This document shows, one piece after another, positions 43,837 through 52,856 of a stretch of DNA of 64,000 bases; position 1 is the stretch's first letter, and the number at the start of each line of letters is the position of its first letter. The stretch is from Ramlibacter ginsenosidimutans (lineage in GTDB: Bacteria > Pseudomonadota > Gammaproteobacteria > Burkholderiales > Burkholderiaceae_C). Both the position numbers and the translations under genes were made by a program. The notes beneath the pieces were generated by a model that ran no database searches, was not told the origin of the DNA, and saw only the letters and a program-made list of their open reading frames with translations. The stretch is from NCBI RefSeq assembly GCF_016654015.1, contig NZ_JAEPWM010000001.1, positions 186,001 to 250,000 on the forward strand, in the 5' to 3' direction.

Positions 43837-44913
43837 ATGGCTGCTGAAGAACGCGAAGACCGCGACATGAACCGCGACCCCATCACCGACGAACCGGGCG
43901 CGCACCCGATCGGCACCGGCATCGGCGCCACCGGCGGCGCCGTGGCGGGCGCGGCGGCAGGTTCCGTCGCGGGCCCCATCGGGGCGGCCGTGGGCGGCGT
44001 CATCGGTGCGGTGGTCGGCGGACTGGCCGGCAAGGCAGCGGGCGAGGCGGTGAACCCGACCGCGGAAGAAGCCTACTGGCGCGACAACTACAGCAAGGAG
44101 CCGTACTACGAGCAGGGCCGCAGCTTCGACGACTACAGTCCCGCGTACCGCCTGGGGCTGTCCGGCCGCGAACGCTACCCGGACCAGTGGACGGGCGTCG
44201 AACCGCGCCTCGCTTCCGAATGGGAAAGCCAGCGCGGCAGCTCCAGCCTCGACTGGGACCGTGCCCGGCCGGCCTCGCAGGCCGCGTGGACGCGCGCCGA
44301 CACGCAGTACCGCAACTACCAGTCGCAGGGTGCCGGCACGCAGGCGCAGGGCGGCAACTACCAATCGCAGGGCAGCAACTACCAGTCCCAGGGCAGCAGC
44401 ACGGCCGCCATGGGGACGGCCGGCGCGGTGGGCGCCATGCAGCAGGCGGGCAACAACGACGGTGACCGCGGCGACGTGGCCGACGTGCTGAAGGACCTGG
44501 TGGAATGCTGCAAGGACGGCGAGTACGGCTTCCGCGAATGCGCCGACCAGGCCAAGGACCAGAGCCTGAAGTCCACGTTCCTGCAACGCGCGGACGACTG
44601 CCGCCGGGGCGCCCAGGAGCTCAACGAGTGCCTGCGCCGCTACGGCAAGGACACCGAGGACAGCGGCAGCACGATGGGGGCCATGCACCGAGGCTGGGTC
44701 TCCATCAAGTCGAAGCTCACGACCTACGACGACAAGGCGGTGCTGGAAGAGGCCGAGCGCGGCGAGGACAACGCCAAGGCGCGCTACATGAAGGCCTTGC
44801 AGAAGAACCTGCCCGACGACGTGCGCCAGGTGGTGGAGCGCCAGTACCAGGGCGTGCAGCGCAACCATGACCAGGTGAAGATGCTGCGCGACCAGTTCCG
44901 CACCGCTTCCTGA
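43837..44913 (+). CDS. Glycine-zipper / DUF2383 (PA2169-type) stress-like protein
   Basis: The 358-residue protein has three parts. First is an N-terminal glycine zipper (about residues 25-70, GATGGAVAGAAAGSVAGPIG) with membrane-inserting character. Second is a middle low-complexity region with NYQSQG repeats (about 160-200). Third is a C-terminal four-helix DUF2383 domain of the PA2169 family (DVLKDLVECCKDGEYGFREC, DKAVLEEAERGEDNAKARYM). That domain is usually a stand-alone ferritin-like stress protein. The ATG has AGGAG upstream. A strong terminator follows. Confidence 0.85.
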   Translation: MAAEEREDRDMNRDPITDEPGAHPIGTGIGATGGAVAGAAAGSVAGPIGAAVGGVIGAVVGGLAGKAAGEAVNPTAEEAYWRDNYSKEPYYEQGRSFDDYSPAYRLGLSGRERYPDQWTGVEPRLASEWESQRGSSSLDWDRARPASQAAWTRADTQYRNYQSQGAGTQAQGGNYQSQGSNYQSQGSSTAAMGTAGAVGAMQQAGNNDGDRGDVADVLKDLVECCKDGEYGFRECADQAKDQSLKSTFLQRADDCRRGAQELNECLRRYGKDTEDSGSTMGAMHRGWVSIKSKLTTYDDKAVLEEAERGEDNAKARYMKALQKNLPDDVRQVVERQYQGVQRNHDQVKMLRDQFRTAS

Positions 44914-44922
44914 ACGGAGTAC

Positions 44923-44950
44923 AACGAGGGGCTTCTGCCCCTCGTTTCTT
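44923..44950 (+). terminator. Rho-independent terminator after the DUF2383 gene
   Basis: A 9-bp stem ACGAGGGGC/GCCCCTCGT with loop TTCT is followed by TTTCTT. It ends seven bases before the ligD ATG. Confidence 0.8.
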
Positions 44951-44956
44951 GCCTGG

Positions 44957-47560
44957 ATGGCCGACCGCAACGCCCTCAAGACCTACCGCGACAAGCGCGA
45001 CTTCGACGCCACGCCGGAACCGGCGGAGGGCGGCGAAGCGAACGAGCACGCGCGCAGCTTCGTGGTCCAGAAGCACTGGGCCACGCGGCTGCACTACGAC
45101 TTCCGCCTCGAGCTCGAGGGCACGATGAAGAGCTGGGCCGTTCCCAAGGGCCCGAGCTACGATCCGCACGACAAGCGCATGGCGATGCCCACCGAGGACC
45201 ATCCCATCGCGTACAACCGCTTCGAAGGCACCATCCCGCGCGGCAACTACGGCGCGGGCAAGGTGATCATCTGGGACAAGGGCACCTGGATCCCGCTGGA
45301 AGACCCGCACAAGGGCTACCGCGACGGCAAGCTCAAGTTCGAACTGCGCGGGCACAAGCTGCATGGGCACTGGACGCTGGTTCGCATGAAGGGGCGGGGC
45401 AAGGGCCGCGAGGACCCGTGGCTGTTGATCAAGGAACGCGACGAGTTCGCGCGGCCGGTGGGCGAATTCAGCCTGGTCGACGAGATGCCCGATTCCGTGC
45501 AGGAGCTGGCGGACCGGCCCGCGGCCGTGGCAGCGCCGGGCGCAGACGCGGACGCGGACCCGCCTGCGACGCCGTCGGCTTCGGGGCCGCCCGAGGGGTC
45601 ACGGCCGTCCGCCTTGCCGCAGACGCTGCAGCCGGAGCTCGCCGTGCTGGTGGACGAGCCGCCCCAGGATCCGGAGAACTGGGTGTTCGAGATCAAGTTC
45701 GACGGCTACCGCATGCTCGCGCGCGTCGAAGCCGGTGCGATCCGCCTGCTCACCCGCAACGGCAACGACTGGACCGATCGCCTGCCCGGCCTCGCCAAGG
45801 CGCTGCACAGCATGGAGTTGCCGGACGGCTGGTACGACGGCGAGATCATCATGCCGGGCCAGGACGTGCCGGCCGACTTCCAGGCCCTGCAGGGCGCGTT
45901 CGACAGCAAGCGCACCGACCAGATCGTCTATTACCTGTTCGACCTGCCCTACTGCGCCGGGCAGGACCTGCGCGACGTGCCGCTCGTGGAACGGCGCGCC
46001 GTGCTGCAGCGCATCTGCGAGCGCAAGCCGCACCCCAATGTGCGCTTCAGCGCGGTGTTCGACGTGCAGCCGCAGCAGATGCTGGAGTCCGCCTGCCGCC
46101 TCGGCCTGGAGGGCGTGATCGCGAAGCGGCGCGACTCGGCCTATGTCGGCCGGCGTTCCAGCGACTGGATCAAGCTCAAGTGCAAGCTGCGCCAGGAGTT
46201 CGTGATCGGCGGCTGGACCGACCCGAAGGGCTCGCGCACCGGCATCGGTTCGCTGCTGCTCGGGGTGCACGCGCAGGACGGCAAACTGCGCTACGCCGGC
46301 AACGTGGGCACGGGCTTCAACGAGGAGACGCTGCGCGCGCTGCGCAAGGCGCTCGACGCGCTGCCCGCGCCGCGCAAGCCGTTCGAAGCCGGCACCGGGC
46401 TGCCCCGCGATGCGCACTGGGTCCGGCCGGAGCTGGTCTGCGAGGTGTCGTTCGGCGAGTGGACGCGCGACGGCAAGATCCGCCACTCGGTGTTCCACGG
46501 CCTGCGCAGCGACAAGCCGGCCGCCGCGGTGGGCGAAGAGCCCGTGCTGCATGCGCCGCCCCTGGACCGTCCCGCGAGCACGGGGCGCAAGTCCGCGCCG
46601 CGCAAGAAGCCAACGCCAGCACCGGCACCCGCGGCCGCGCCGACGCCAGCCGCAGCCGCCGTCGCGAGCACGCTGCCGCCGACCTTGCGCATCAGCAATC
46701 CCGATCGCGTCGTGGATCCCTCCACCGGCATCACCAAGCTGGAGCTGGTGCGCTACTACGCGCTGGTGGCTCCGGTGATGATGCCGCACCTGGAGGACCG
46801 CCCCATCGCGATGGTGCGCGCGCCCGACGGCATCGAGGGCCAGCTGTTCTTCCAGAAGCACCTCGATCGCTACAAGATGGCCGGCGTGGTGCCGCTCGAT
46901 CCCGCGATCTTCCCGGGTCACCCGCCGATGGTGAAGATCGCCGGCCCGGAAGGCATTCTCTCGGCCGCGCAGATGAACGTGGTGGAGATCCACACCTGGA
47001 ACGGCGTGGTGAAGCACATCGACCAGCCCGACCGCATGACCTTCGACATCGACCCGGGCGAAGGCGTGAGCTGGGCGCAGATCCAGGAGGCTGCGCAACT
47101 GGTGCGCACCATGCTCGACGAGCTGGAGCTGCCCTGCTTCCTGAAGACCAGCGGCGGCAAGGGGCTGCACCTGGTAGTGCCGCTGAAGCCCCAGCGCGAC
47201 TGGGACACGGTCAAGGACTTCTCGCAGGCCGTGGTGCAGCACCTCGCGCGCACGCTGCCCGACCGCTTCGTGGCCAAGAGCGGTGGGAAGAACCGCGTGG
47301 GCCGCATCTTCATCGACTACCTGCGCAACGGCTATGGCGCCACGACGGCGTGCGCGTGGTCGGCGCGCGCCCGGCCTGGGCTCGGCATCTCGGTGCCGGT
47401 GCTGTGGGACGAGTTGCCCGCCCTGAAGAGCGGCGCGCACTGGACCGTCGCCACGGCGCACAGCCGGCTCGACCAGGGCAACGCACCCTGGGCCGACTAC
47501 GAGGCGAGCCGCACCACGCTGGCGGCGGCGATGAAGAAGCTGGGCTTCGAGCCCCGCTAG
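44957..47560 (+). CDS. ligD: Multifunctional ATP-dependent DNA ligase LigD
   Basis: LigD carries out bacterial non-homologous end joining with Ku. The 867-residue protein has the three domains in Pseudomonas-like order. First is the phosphoesterase (HYDFRLELEGTMKSWAVPKG). Then comes the ligase, with the adenylated lysine predicted as Lys247 in EIKFDGYRM and later GVIAKRRDSAYVGRRSSDWI. An Ala/Pro/Lys linker leads to the primase-polymerase (FLKTSGGKGLHLVVPL, FDIDPGEGVSWAQ). No ku gene is in the window. There is no visible ribosome site and a terminator ends just upstream, so its expression is unclear. Confidence 0.96.
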   Translation: MADRNALKTYRDKRDFDATPEPAEGGEANEHARSFVVQKHWATRLHYDFRLELEGTMKSWAVPKGPSYDPHDKRMAMPTEDHPIAYNRFEGTIPRGNYGAGKVIIWDKGTWIPLEDPHKGYRDGKLKFELRGHKLHGHWTLVRMKGRGKGREDPWLLIKERDEFARPVGEFSLVDEMPDSVQELADRPAAVAAPGADADADPPATPSASGPPEGSRPSALPQTLQPELAVLVDEPPQDPENWVFEIKFDGYRMLARVEAGAIRLLTRNGNDWTDRLPGLAKALHSMELPDGWYDGEIIMPGQDVPADFQALQGAFDSKRTDQIVYYLFDLPYCAGQDLRDVPLVERRAVLQRICERKPHPNVRFSAVFDVQPQQMLESACRLGLEGVIAKRRDSAYVGRRSSDWIKLKCKLRQEFVIGGWTDPKGSRTGIGSLLLGVHAQDGKLRYAGNVGTGFNEETLRALRKALDALPAPRKPFEAGTGLPRDAHWVRPELVCEVSFGEWTRDGKIRHSVFHGLRSDKPAAAVGEEPVLHAPPLDRPASTGRKSAPRKKPTPAPAPAAAPTPAAAAVASTLPPTLRISNPDRVVDPSTGITKLELVRYYALVAPVMMPHLEDRPIAMVRAPDGIEGQLFFQKHLDRYKMAGVVPLDPAIFPGHPPMVKIAGPEGILSAAQMNVVEIHTWNGVVKHIDQPDRMTFDIDPGEGVSWAQIQEAAQLVRTMLDELELPCFLKTSGGKGLHLVVPLKPQRDWDTVKDFSQAVVQHLARTLPDRFVAKSGGKNRVGRIFIDYLRNGYGATTACAWSARARPGLGISVPVLWDELPALKSGAHWTVATAHSRLDQGNAPWADYEASRTTLAAAMKKLGFEPR

Positions 47561-47581
47561 CAGCGCGCACGGCGCCGCCTG

Positions 47582-48247
47582 CTAGGGACGCGCGCTCCAG
47601 GCGAAGCGCAGCACGATGCGCTCGCCTTCGCGCGCGATTGGCACGCCCTCGGCCGCGGCCAGGGCTTCCAGGTCTTCCCACGCAATGGCTCGGTAATTGA
47701 GCTCGGCCGGCATGTGCGGCCGGTCCGCGGGCACCGCCTGGAAGCCGAACGTGATGCGCACTGCGTCGGCCTCCGCGGCGGCCTGCAAGGTGAGCTCCCC
47801 CGGGGCCGGGCGGCTGTCGGCCAGGTGCAGCAAGGCCGCGCTGAGCAACGTGCGCATGGCGGCGCGTCGCACAGTGCCGCCCGTTTCGGGCACTTCGTTG
47901 CGCAGCGCATAGCCACGGAAGCTCAGGCTGGTCGCGAGCAGCGCACAGCACTCGCGCACCGCGTCTCCGGGCGCCACCATCGCAGCGTCGTCGGGCGCGA
48001 GCCAGCCGATCACGTCGATGCAGGACGCGAGCGCCGCCTTGGCGAAGCCGTTGATCTTGCCCGCGCTCTCCTGCACCTGCGCGAGGTTCGGCTCCGCTGC
48101 GCGCAGCCTGCGGTCCATCACTTCGTAGATCATCCCGATCGGCTGCAGGTTGACGACCAGGTGGTGGCGCATCGAAGGCGCCAGCCGGCGCAGCAGTGCA
48201 TAACGCGCCGCTTCGGCGGCCGGCGGCAGGAGAGCGGGTGTGCCCAT
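47582..48247 (-). CDS. Degenerate histidine-kinase-like protein
   Basis: The 221-residue protein has a possible DHp-like helix with MRHHLVVNLQPIGMIYEVMD. A region like the start of a HATPase domain follows (MRTLLSAALLHLADSRPAPG), but the G-boxes for ATP binding are missing. That pattern resembles histidine phosphotransferases or inactive kinases, though it is a weak match. No membrane segments or receiver domain are present. Its 3' end faces ligD with a 21-bp gap containing an inverted repeat CTAGCAG/CTGCTAG. Confidence 0.55.
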   Translation of the reverse strand: MGTPALLPPAAEAARYALLRRLAPSMRHHLVVNLQPIGMIYEVMDRRLRAAEPNLAQVQESAGKINGFAKAALASCIDVIGWLAPDDAAMVAPGDAVRECCALLATSLSFRGYALRNEVPETGGTVRRAAMRTLLSAALLHLADSRPAPGELTLQAAAEADAVRITFGFQAVPADRPHMPAELNYRAIAWEDLEALAAAEGVPIAREGERIVLRFAWSARP

Positions 48248-48346
48248 GGGCCGGTTATAGCAGTCCTGGGCGGCGCGGTGAGACCTTGGTCCGATGGAAG
48301 CGCAGGGGCGGCCCGGGGAAGCTGGCGGCCGCGCAGTGGCCGACAG

Positions 48347-49330
48347 CTAGTCCACGTTCACGACCAGACGGCCGCTCACCTTGCCGCCAAGCAGGTCGTC
48401 CGCGGCGCGGATGGCCCGCTCCAGCGGCACGGCTTCGGCCATCGCACCGATCACCTCCGGCGCCAGGCTGCGCGCCAGGCGCTCCCAGACCGCGGCGCGC
48501 TTCGCCGCGGGATAGGAGACACTGTCGACACCCACGAGCGTGATACCGCGCAGGATGAACGGCGCGACCGTGGCGGGGAAGTCCATGCCCTGCGCAAGAC
48601 CGCAGGCGGCGACCACACCCCCGTAACGCGTGGCCGCGCAAGCATTCGCGAGGGTGTGGCTGCCGACGCTGTCCACCACGCCCGCCCAACGCTCCTTGGC
48701 AAGAGGCCGTCCGGGCTGCGAGAATTGGTCGCGCTGCAGGATTTCGCCCGCCCCGAGTTGGCGCAGACGATCGCCCTCCGGCGCGCGACCCGTGACCGCG
48801 GCCACCTTGAAACCGGCGCTGGCGAGCAGTGCCACCGCGAACCCCCCGACGCCACCGCCGGCACCCGTGACCAGCACCTCGCCCGCATCGGGCGTGACGC
48901 CGTGCGCCTCGAGGGCCATCACGCACAGCATCGCGGTGAAGCCCGCGGTCCCGATGGACATGGCTGCGCGCGCATCGAGGCCTGGCGGCAAGCGCACCAG
49001 CTTGCCGCCGTCCACGCGCGCCATCTGCGCGAGACCGCCGAAGGTCGCTTCGCCATGGCCCCAGCCGGTGAGAACGACCTGGTCGCCCGGGCGCCAGGCA
49101 CCGCTCGTGCAGCTCTCGACTTCACCCGCGAAATCGATACCGGGGATCATCGGGAACTTGCGGACCACGGGCGACTTGCCGGTGATGGCGAGGCCATCCT
49201 TGTAGTTGAGGGACGACCAGCGCACGCGCACCAGCGTGTCACCTTCGGGCAATGCCGCGGTGTCGATTTCCTTGAGGGTGGCCTCGGTTCGGCCAGCGGA
49301 CTGCTCCAGCCAGATTGCCTTGAACAACAT
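48347..49330 (-). CDS. YhdH/AcuI-type NADPH quinone oxidoreductase (acryloyl-CoA reductase-like)
   Basis: This 327-residue zinc-independent medium-chain reductase shows the YhdH-family start MLFKAIWLEQSAGRTEATLK, WSSLNYKDGLAITGKSPVV and the NADPH motif VTGAGGGVGGFAVALLASAG. AcuI homologues reduce acryloyl-CoA to propionyl-CoA. It has a GGAG ribosome site. It lies 100 bp downstream of the FMN dehydrogenase and could be the last gene of the catabolic operon or have its own promoter. Confidence 0.87.
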   Translation of the reverse strand: MLFKAIWLEQSAGRTEATLKEIDTAALPEGDTLVRVRWSSLNYKDGLAITGKSPVVRKFPMIPGIDFAGEVESCTSGAWRPGDQVVLTGWGHGEATFGGLAQMARVDGGKLVRLPPGLDARAAMSIGTAGFTAMLCVMALEAHGVTPDAGEVLVTGAGGGVGGFAVALLASAGFKVAAVTGRAPEGDRLRQLGAGEILQRDQFSQPGRPLAKERWAGVVDSVGSHTLANACAATRYGGVVAACGLAQGMDFPATVAPFILRGITLVGVDSVSYPAAKRAAVWERLARSLAPEVIGAMAEAVPLERAIRAADDLLGGKVSGRLVVNVD

Positions 49331-49430
49331 TGACTCCAGTACGGTGAAAAAGGAAAGAGGGAGAAACGGATCCACTGCAGCAAGCGGCGCTCGCCGGCGG
49401 CCCGCACTCGCGGATCGCCGTGCTGCAGGA

Positions 49431-50618
49431 TCAGGGTGACGACATTGGCGAGCACGAGCCCTGACCTGGCTGCAGCGAGTCCTCTCCCAGGTTGCGGATG
49501 TCCGCGATGCCCAGCAGCGCGAGGTTGCGCTGGATCTCTGCCTGCAGGATGTCGATGACGCGGCCCACGCCACCCTGGCCCGCGATGGTCGCGCCATAAA
49601 GCATCGGCCGGCCCAGGAAGACGATGCGGGCGCCGAGCGCCACCGCCTTGAGGACGTCCGCGCCGCGGCGAAAGCCCCCGTCGATCATCAAGGGGAAGTC
49701 GGCCGGCACCGCGGCCTTGATGGCCGGCAGGGCGAGCAGCGGCGCCATCGCGCCATCGAGCTGGCGCCCGCCATGGTTGGAGACGATCACGCCATCGAGC
49801 TTGCGGGCCGCCGCCTCCCGTGCGTCCGCGGGATGGAGGATGCCTTTGACGACCAGCCGTCCGGGCCAGCGTTCCCGCAGCCAGCTCAGGTGCTCCCAGG
49901 TCAGCAGCTCGCGGCCGCCGCGAAAGCCTTGTGCCGGCTCCTCGGTGATCGGGGGGCCGATCTCTTCGTACAGGTTGGAGAAGCGCGGCACGCCGGATGT
50001 GAGCAGCGTGCGGGCGAGGACATCGACCAGCCAGCGTGGGTGCAGCATGCCGTCCCAGGCCAGCCTGGCACTGGGACGAAACGGAATCAGGAAGCCGTTG
50101 CGAAGGTTGTTCTCGCGGTTGCCCGCCACCGGCGTATCGCTGGTCACGACCAGCACGTCGATGGCGGCGCGTTCCAGCCGCTGCAGGATGCGGCCCAGGC
50201 GAGCGGTGTCGCCCGGGAAGTAGCCCTGGTACCAGATGCCGGGCGTTTCGCGCTGCAACTGCTCCATCGGCATGGTCGACGCGCCACTCAGGATGAAGGG
50301 CAGGTCCGCCGCCCGCGCCGCGCGCGCCAGAGCCAGTTCGCACTCATGGCGGCAGATCGCCGTGACGCCCATGGGCGCGACGCCGATCGGCGACGCGTAG
50401 CGCCGGCCCCAGAGCTCCACGGACTGCGAGATGCCGGCCACGCCGCTCAGGCCGCGCGGCCGGAACATCAATGCCTCGAAAGCCTCGCGGTTCGCCCGCA
50501 GCGACACGCTGTCTTCGGCGCCGCCGGCTACGAACGCATGGACGAGGCGCGGCAGGCGGCGGCGCGCCGCCCGCTCGAAATCCGCGACGCTGAGGAATCG
50601 GTCGAGGTTGATGGTCAG
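49431..50618 (-). CDS. FMN-dependent alpha-hydroxy acid dehydrogenase with non-canonical start
   Basis: This is a lactate/mandelate/glycolate-oxidase family flavoenzyme that oxidises L-2-hydroxy acids to 2-oxo acids. Visible motifs are SPIGVAPMG, DVLVVTSDTPVAGNRENNLR, LVVKGILHPADA, the catalytic VSNHGGRQLDGA, and LMIDGGFRRGADVLKAVALG. Family homology continues upstream of the first GTG (50507) into LDRFLSVADFERAARRRLP and VAGGAEDSVSLRANREAFEA. That whole stretch has no ATG, GTG or TTG. CTG (50616-50618) or ATC (50610-50612, seven bases after GGGAG) are the possible starts; I mark from the CTG (395 codons). It follows the Bug-protein gene by about 20 bp. Confidence 0.82.
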   Translation of the reverse strand: MTINLDRFLSVADFERAARRRLPRLVHAFVAGGAEDSVSLRANREAFEALMFRPRGLSGVAGISQSVELWGRRYASPIGVAPMGVTAICRHECELALARAARAADLPFILSGASTMPMEQLQRETPGIWYQGYFPGDTARLGRILQRLERAAIDVLVVTSDTPVAGNRENNLRNGFLIPFRPSARLAWDGMLHPRWLVDVLARTLLTSGVPRFSNLYEEIGPPITEEPAQGFRGGRELLTWEHLSWLRERWPGRLVVKGILHPADAREAAARKLDGVIVSNHGGRQLDGAMAPLLALPAIKAAVPADFPLMIDGGFRRGADVLKAVALGARIVFLGRPMLYGATIAGQGGVGRVIDILQAEIQRNLALLGIADIRNLGEDSLQPGQGSCSPMSSP

Positions 50619-50637
50619 GCTCCCGCTCGCGTCGCGC

Positions 50638-51651
50638 TCATTGGGCGGTCACGCCGGCGGTCTTGACGATCTTCGCGTAGGTGGCGATCTCGGAGCGGAT
50701 GAACTGCCCGAACTCCGCGCCGCTCGTTCCCGACGCATCGAGTCCCAGGGCCATGAGCCTCTCCTTCACGTCCGGCATGGCCAGGATGTGCTGCAGCTCC
50801 TGACTGAGCTTGGCGACGATGGGAGCCGGCGTGCTGGCGGGCGCCACCAGGCCGTACCAGGTGCCGGTCTCGAACCCGGGCAGCACGGTTTCGCTCAGCG
50901 TCGGCACGTCCGGGAAGGCGGCGGAACGCTGCTTCGACGACACGGCCAGCGCCTTCAGCTTGCCGGCTTTCACGTAGGGAAGGAGGGTGACCATGTTGTC
51001 GAACTGCGCGTCGACGACGCCGCCCAGGAGGTCCGTCGTCGCCGGCGCGCTGCCCTTGTACGGCACGTGCACGATGTTCACCTTCGCTTCGCTGCTCATG
51101 TACACGCCGCCCAGGTGCTGCGCCGTGCCGGTGCCGCCGTTGCCCAGCGTCACCTTGCCCGGATTCGCCTTCGCATACGCCATGAACTCGGCGATGTTGT
51201 GGACCGGCATCTTGGGATTGACCACCAACAGCAGCGGCGCCTTCACCAGCAGTGTGAGCGGAGCGAAGTCCTTGACCGGGTCGTAGGCGAGCTTCGGATA
51301 GATGGAGGGATTGACCGCCATGAACCCCGCCGCCGCCAGCGTCAGCGTGTAGCCGTCGCCGGCCGCCCTGGCACCCGCCTCGGCGCCGATGTTGCCGCCG
51401 GCGCCGGGCTTGTTGTCGATCACCACCGGCTGGCCCCACGCTTCCGTGAGTTTCTGGCCCACGATGCGCGCCAGCGTATCGGTGGCCCCGCCCGGCGAGA
51501 ACGGCACGATGATGCGCAGCGGCCGGTTCGGATAGGCCGCTTGCGCCGATGCCGGCGCGTGCGCGAACGCGGTCGCGGCGAGCACGGCGGCGAGCAGCAC
51601 GGACGCCCTGCGGCGGCCCTGGCGGGCAACGGAATGGGAAGTGGTGGTCAT
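50638..51651 (-). CDS. Bug/TctC-family tripartite tricarboxylate transporter binding protein
   Basis: This periplasmic solute-binding protein of 337 residues has a signal peptide (VLLAAVLAATAFAHAPASAQA). The Bug-family landmarks are YPNRPLRIIVPFSPGGATDT, VVIDNKPGAGGNIGAE, HVPYKGSAPATTDLLGG and VPTLSETVLPGFETGTWYGL. Such proteins bind carboxylates and are hugely expanded in Burkholderiales. The matching membrane subunits TctA/TctB are not in this window. The operon suggests its ligand is the hydroxy acid or its precursor. Confidence 0.94.
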   Translation of the reverse strand: MTTTSHSVARQGRRRASVLLAAVLAATAFAHAPASAQAAYPNRPLRIIVPFSPGGATDTLARIVGQKLTEAWGQPVVIDNKPGAGGNIGAEAGARAAGDGYTLTLAAAGFMAVNPSIYPKLAYDPVKDFAPLTLLVKAPLLLVVNPKMPVHNIAEFMAYAKANPGKVTLGNGGTGTAQHLGGVYMSSEAKVNIVHVPYKGSAPATTDLLGGVVDAQFDNMVTLLPYVKAGKLKALAVSSKQRSAAFPDVPTLSETVLPGFETGTWYGLVAPASTPAPIVAKLSQELQHILAMPDVKERLMALGLDASGTSGAEFGQFIRSEIATYAKIVKTAGVTAQ

Positions 51652-51689
51652 GTCTGTCTCCTTGTTGATTTATGGGAAAGGCGTGCCTG

Positions 51690-52856
51690 TCAGGCCACTG
51701 CGTAGCGGTCGACGAAGTCCTGGTTGATGGTGATGCCCAGGCCCGGCCGCTCGGGGATCTCCACCATGCCGTCCTTGACCGGGAACTTTTCCTGGGCGAG
51801 TTCGTGCAGCAGCGGATTGGCGCCCAGCGAGTACTCCAGGATCCAGCCGCCGGGCGACGCAGCCGCGACGTGCATGCCGGCCGCGAAGGCGAGGGCGCCG
51901 GTCCAGAGGTGCGGCGCCAGGCGCAGGTTCCAGGCGGCGGCGATCGCGCCGATGCGCATCGCCTCGGTGATGCCGCCGCAGATGGCCAGGTCGGGCTGGA
52001 AGATGTCGGCCGCGCGCAGCTCGGCGAGGTCGCGGAAGTCGAAGCGGTTGAACTCGCTCTCGCCGGCGGCGATGGGAATGCCGGTCGCCGCGCGCACTTC
52101 CGCCATGCCGCGCTTGTCGTCGGCCGTCACCGGTTCCTCGAACCACATCAGGTTGTCGTCTTCCACCAGGCGGCAGAAGCGCTTGGCCTCGGCCACGTTG
52201 TACGTGCCGTGCGCGTCGCAGGCGAGGCCGATGTCGGGGCCGAGCGCCTTGCGCGCCGCGTGCACCCGGCGCGCGGAGTGGATGGGATCGCCGTCGATGA
52301 CGCCGACGCGCATCTTCACGGACTTGAATCCGCCCCGCTCTATGTAGCCGAGCAACTGCTCGCCGATGCGGTCGGCGTCGGCCCAGCCGCCGGAGGCGTA
52401 GGCCGGCATGTGCGTCGCCTTGCGGCCGCCGAGCAGGCGCCAGACCGGGGCGTCCAGGTGCTTGCCGACCAGGTCCCACAGGGCCATGTCGATGCCGCTG
52501 ATGGCGGACACGGTGACGCCGCGGCGGCCCAGGATGGGGAACACGTGCCCTTGCGACAAGGCGTAGTGCCCGCGGCAGCCGCTGTACATCAGGTCCCACA
52601 GCCGGCTGGTGTCGCGCGGATCTTCCCCGACGAGGGCCGGGCCGAGCTTCTGGTTGATCAGCGCCACCAGCCCGTGGCTGTTGCCCTCGCTCCCCACTTC
52701 CTCCTTGGCTTCACCGTAGCCGACCAGCCCGCACTCGGACTCGATGCGCACCAGCACGCAGTCGAAGGAGGCAACGCGGCCGAAATCGGAGACGTGCTGC
52801 TGCGCGTAGGGAATGGGCACGTGCAGCCAGCGCGCCTCGACGGACTTGATCTTCAT
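51690..52856 (-). CDS. Mandelate racemase / muconate lactonizing enzyme family (enolase superfamily)
   Basis: The 388-residue protein has the enolase-superfamily capping and barrel domains. Metal ligands are predicted as Asp214 (CDAHGTYN), Glu240 (WFEEPV) and Glu266 (AAGESEF). The general base pair Asp289-His316 (FQPDL and APHLWTG) is present. The other-face base motif is Lys181-Met182-Arg183, that is KxR where mandelate racemase has KxK. It is therefore a mandelate-racemase-subgroup protein, more likely a sugar-acid dehydratase or an acid racemase with altered stereochemistry. The start overlaps the upstream dehydrogenase gene by ATGA. Confidence 0.9.
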   Translation of the reverse strand: MKIKSVEARWLHVPIPYAQQHVSDFGRVASFDCVLVRIESECGLVGYGEAKEEVGSEGNSHGLVALINQKLGPALVGEDPRDTSRLWDLMYSGCRGHYALSQGHVFPILGRRGVTVSAISGIDMALWDLVGKHLDAPVWRLLGGRKATHMPAYASGGWADADRIGEQLLGYIERGGFKSVKMRVGVIDGDPIHSARRVHAARKALGPDIGLACDAHGTYNVAEAKRFCRLVEDDNLMWFEEPVTADDKRGMAEVRAATGIPIAAGESEFNRFDFRDLAELRAADIFQPDLAICGGITEAMRIGAIAAAWNLRLAPHLWTGALAFAAGMHVAAASPGGWILEYSLGANPLLHELAQEKFPVKDGMVEIPERPGLGITINQDFVDRYAVA

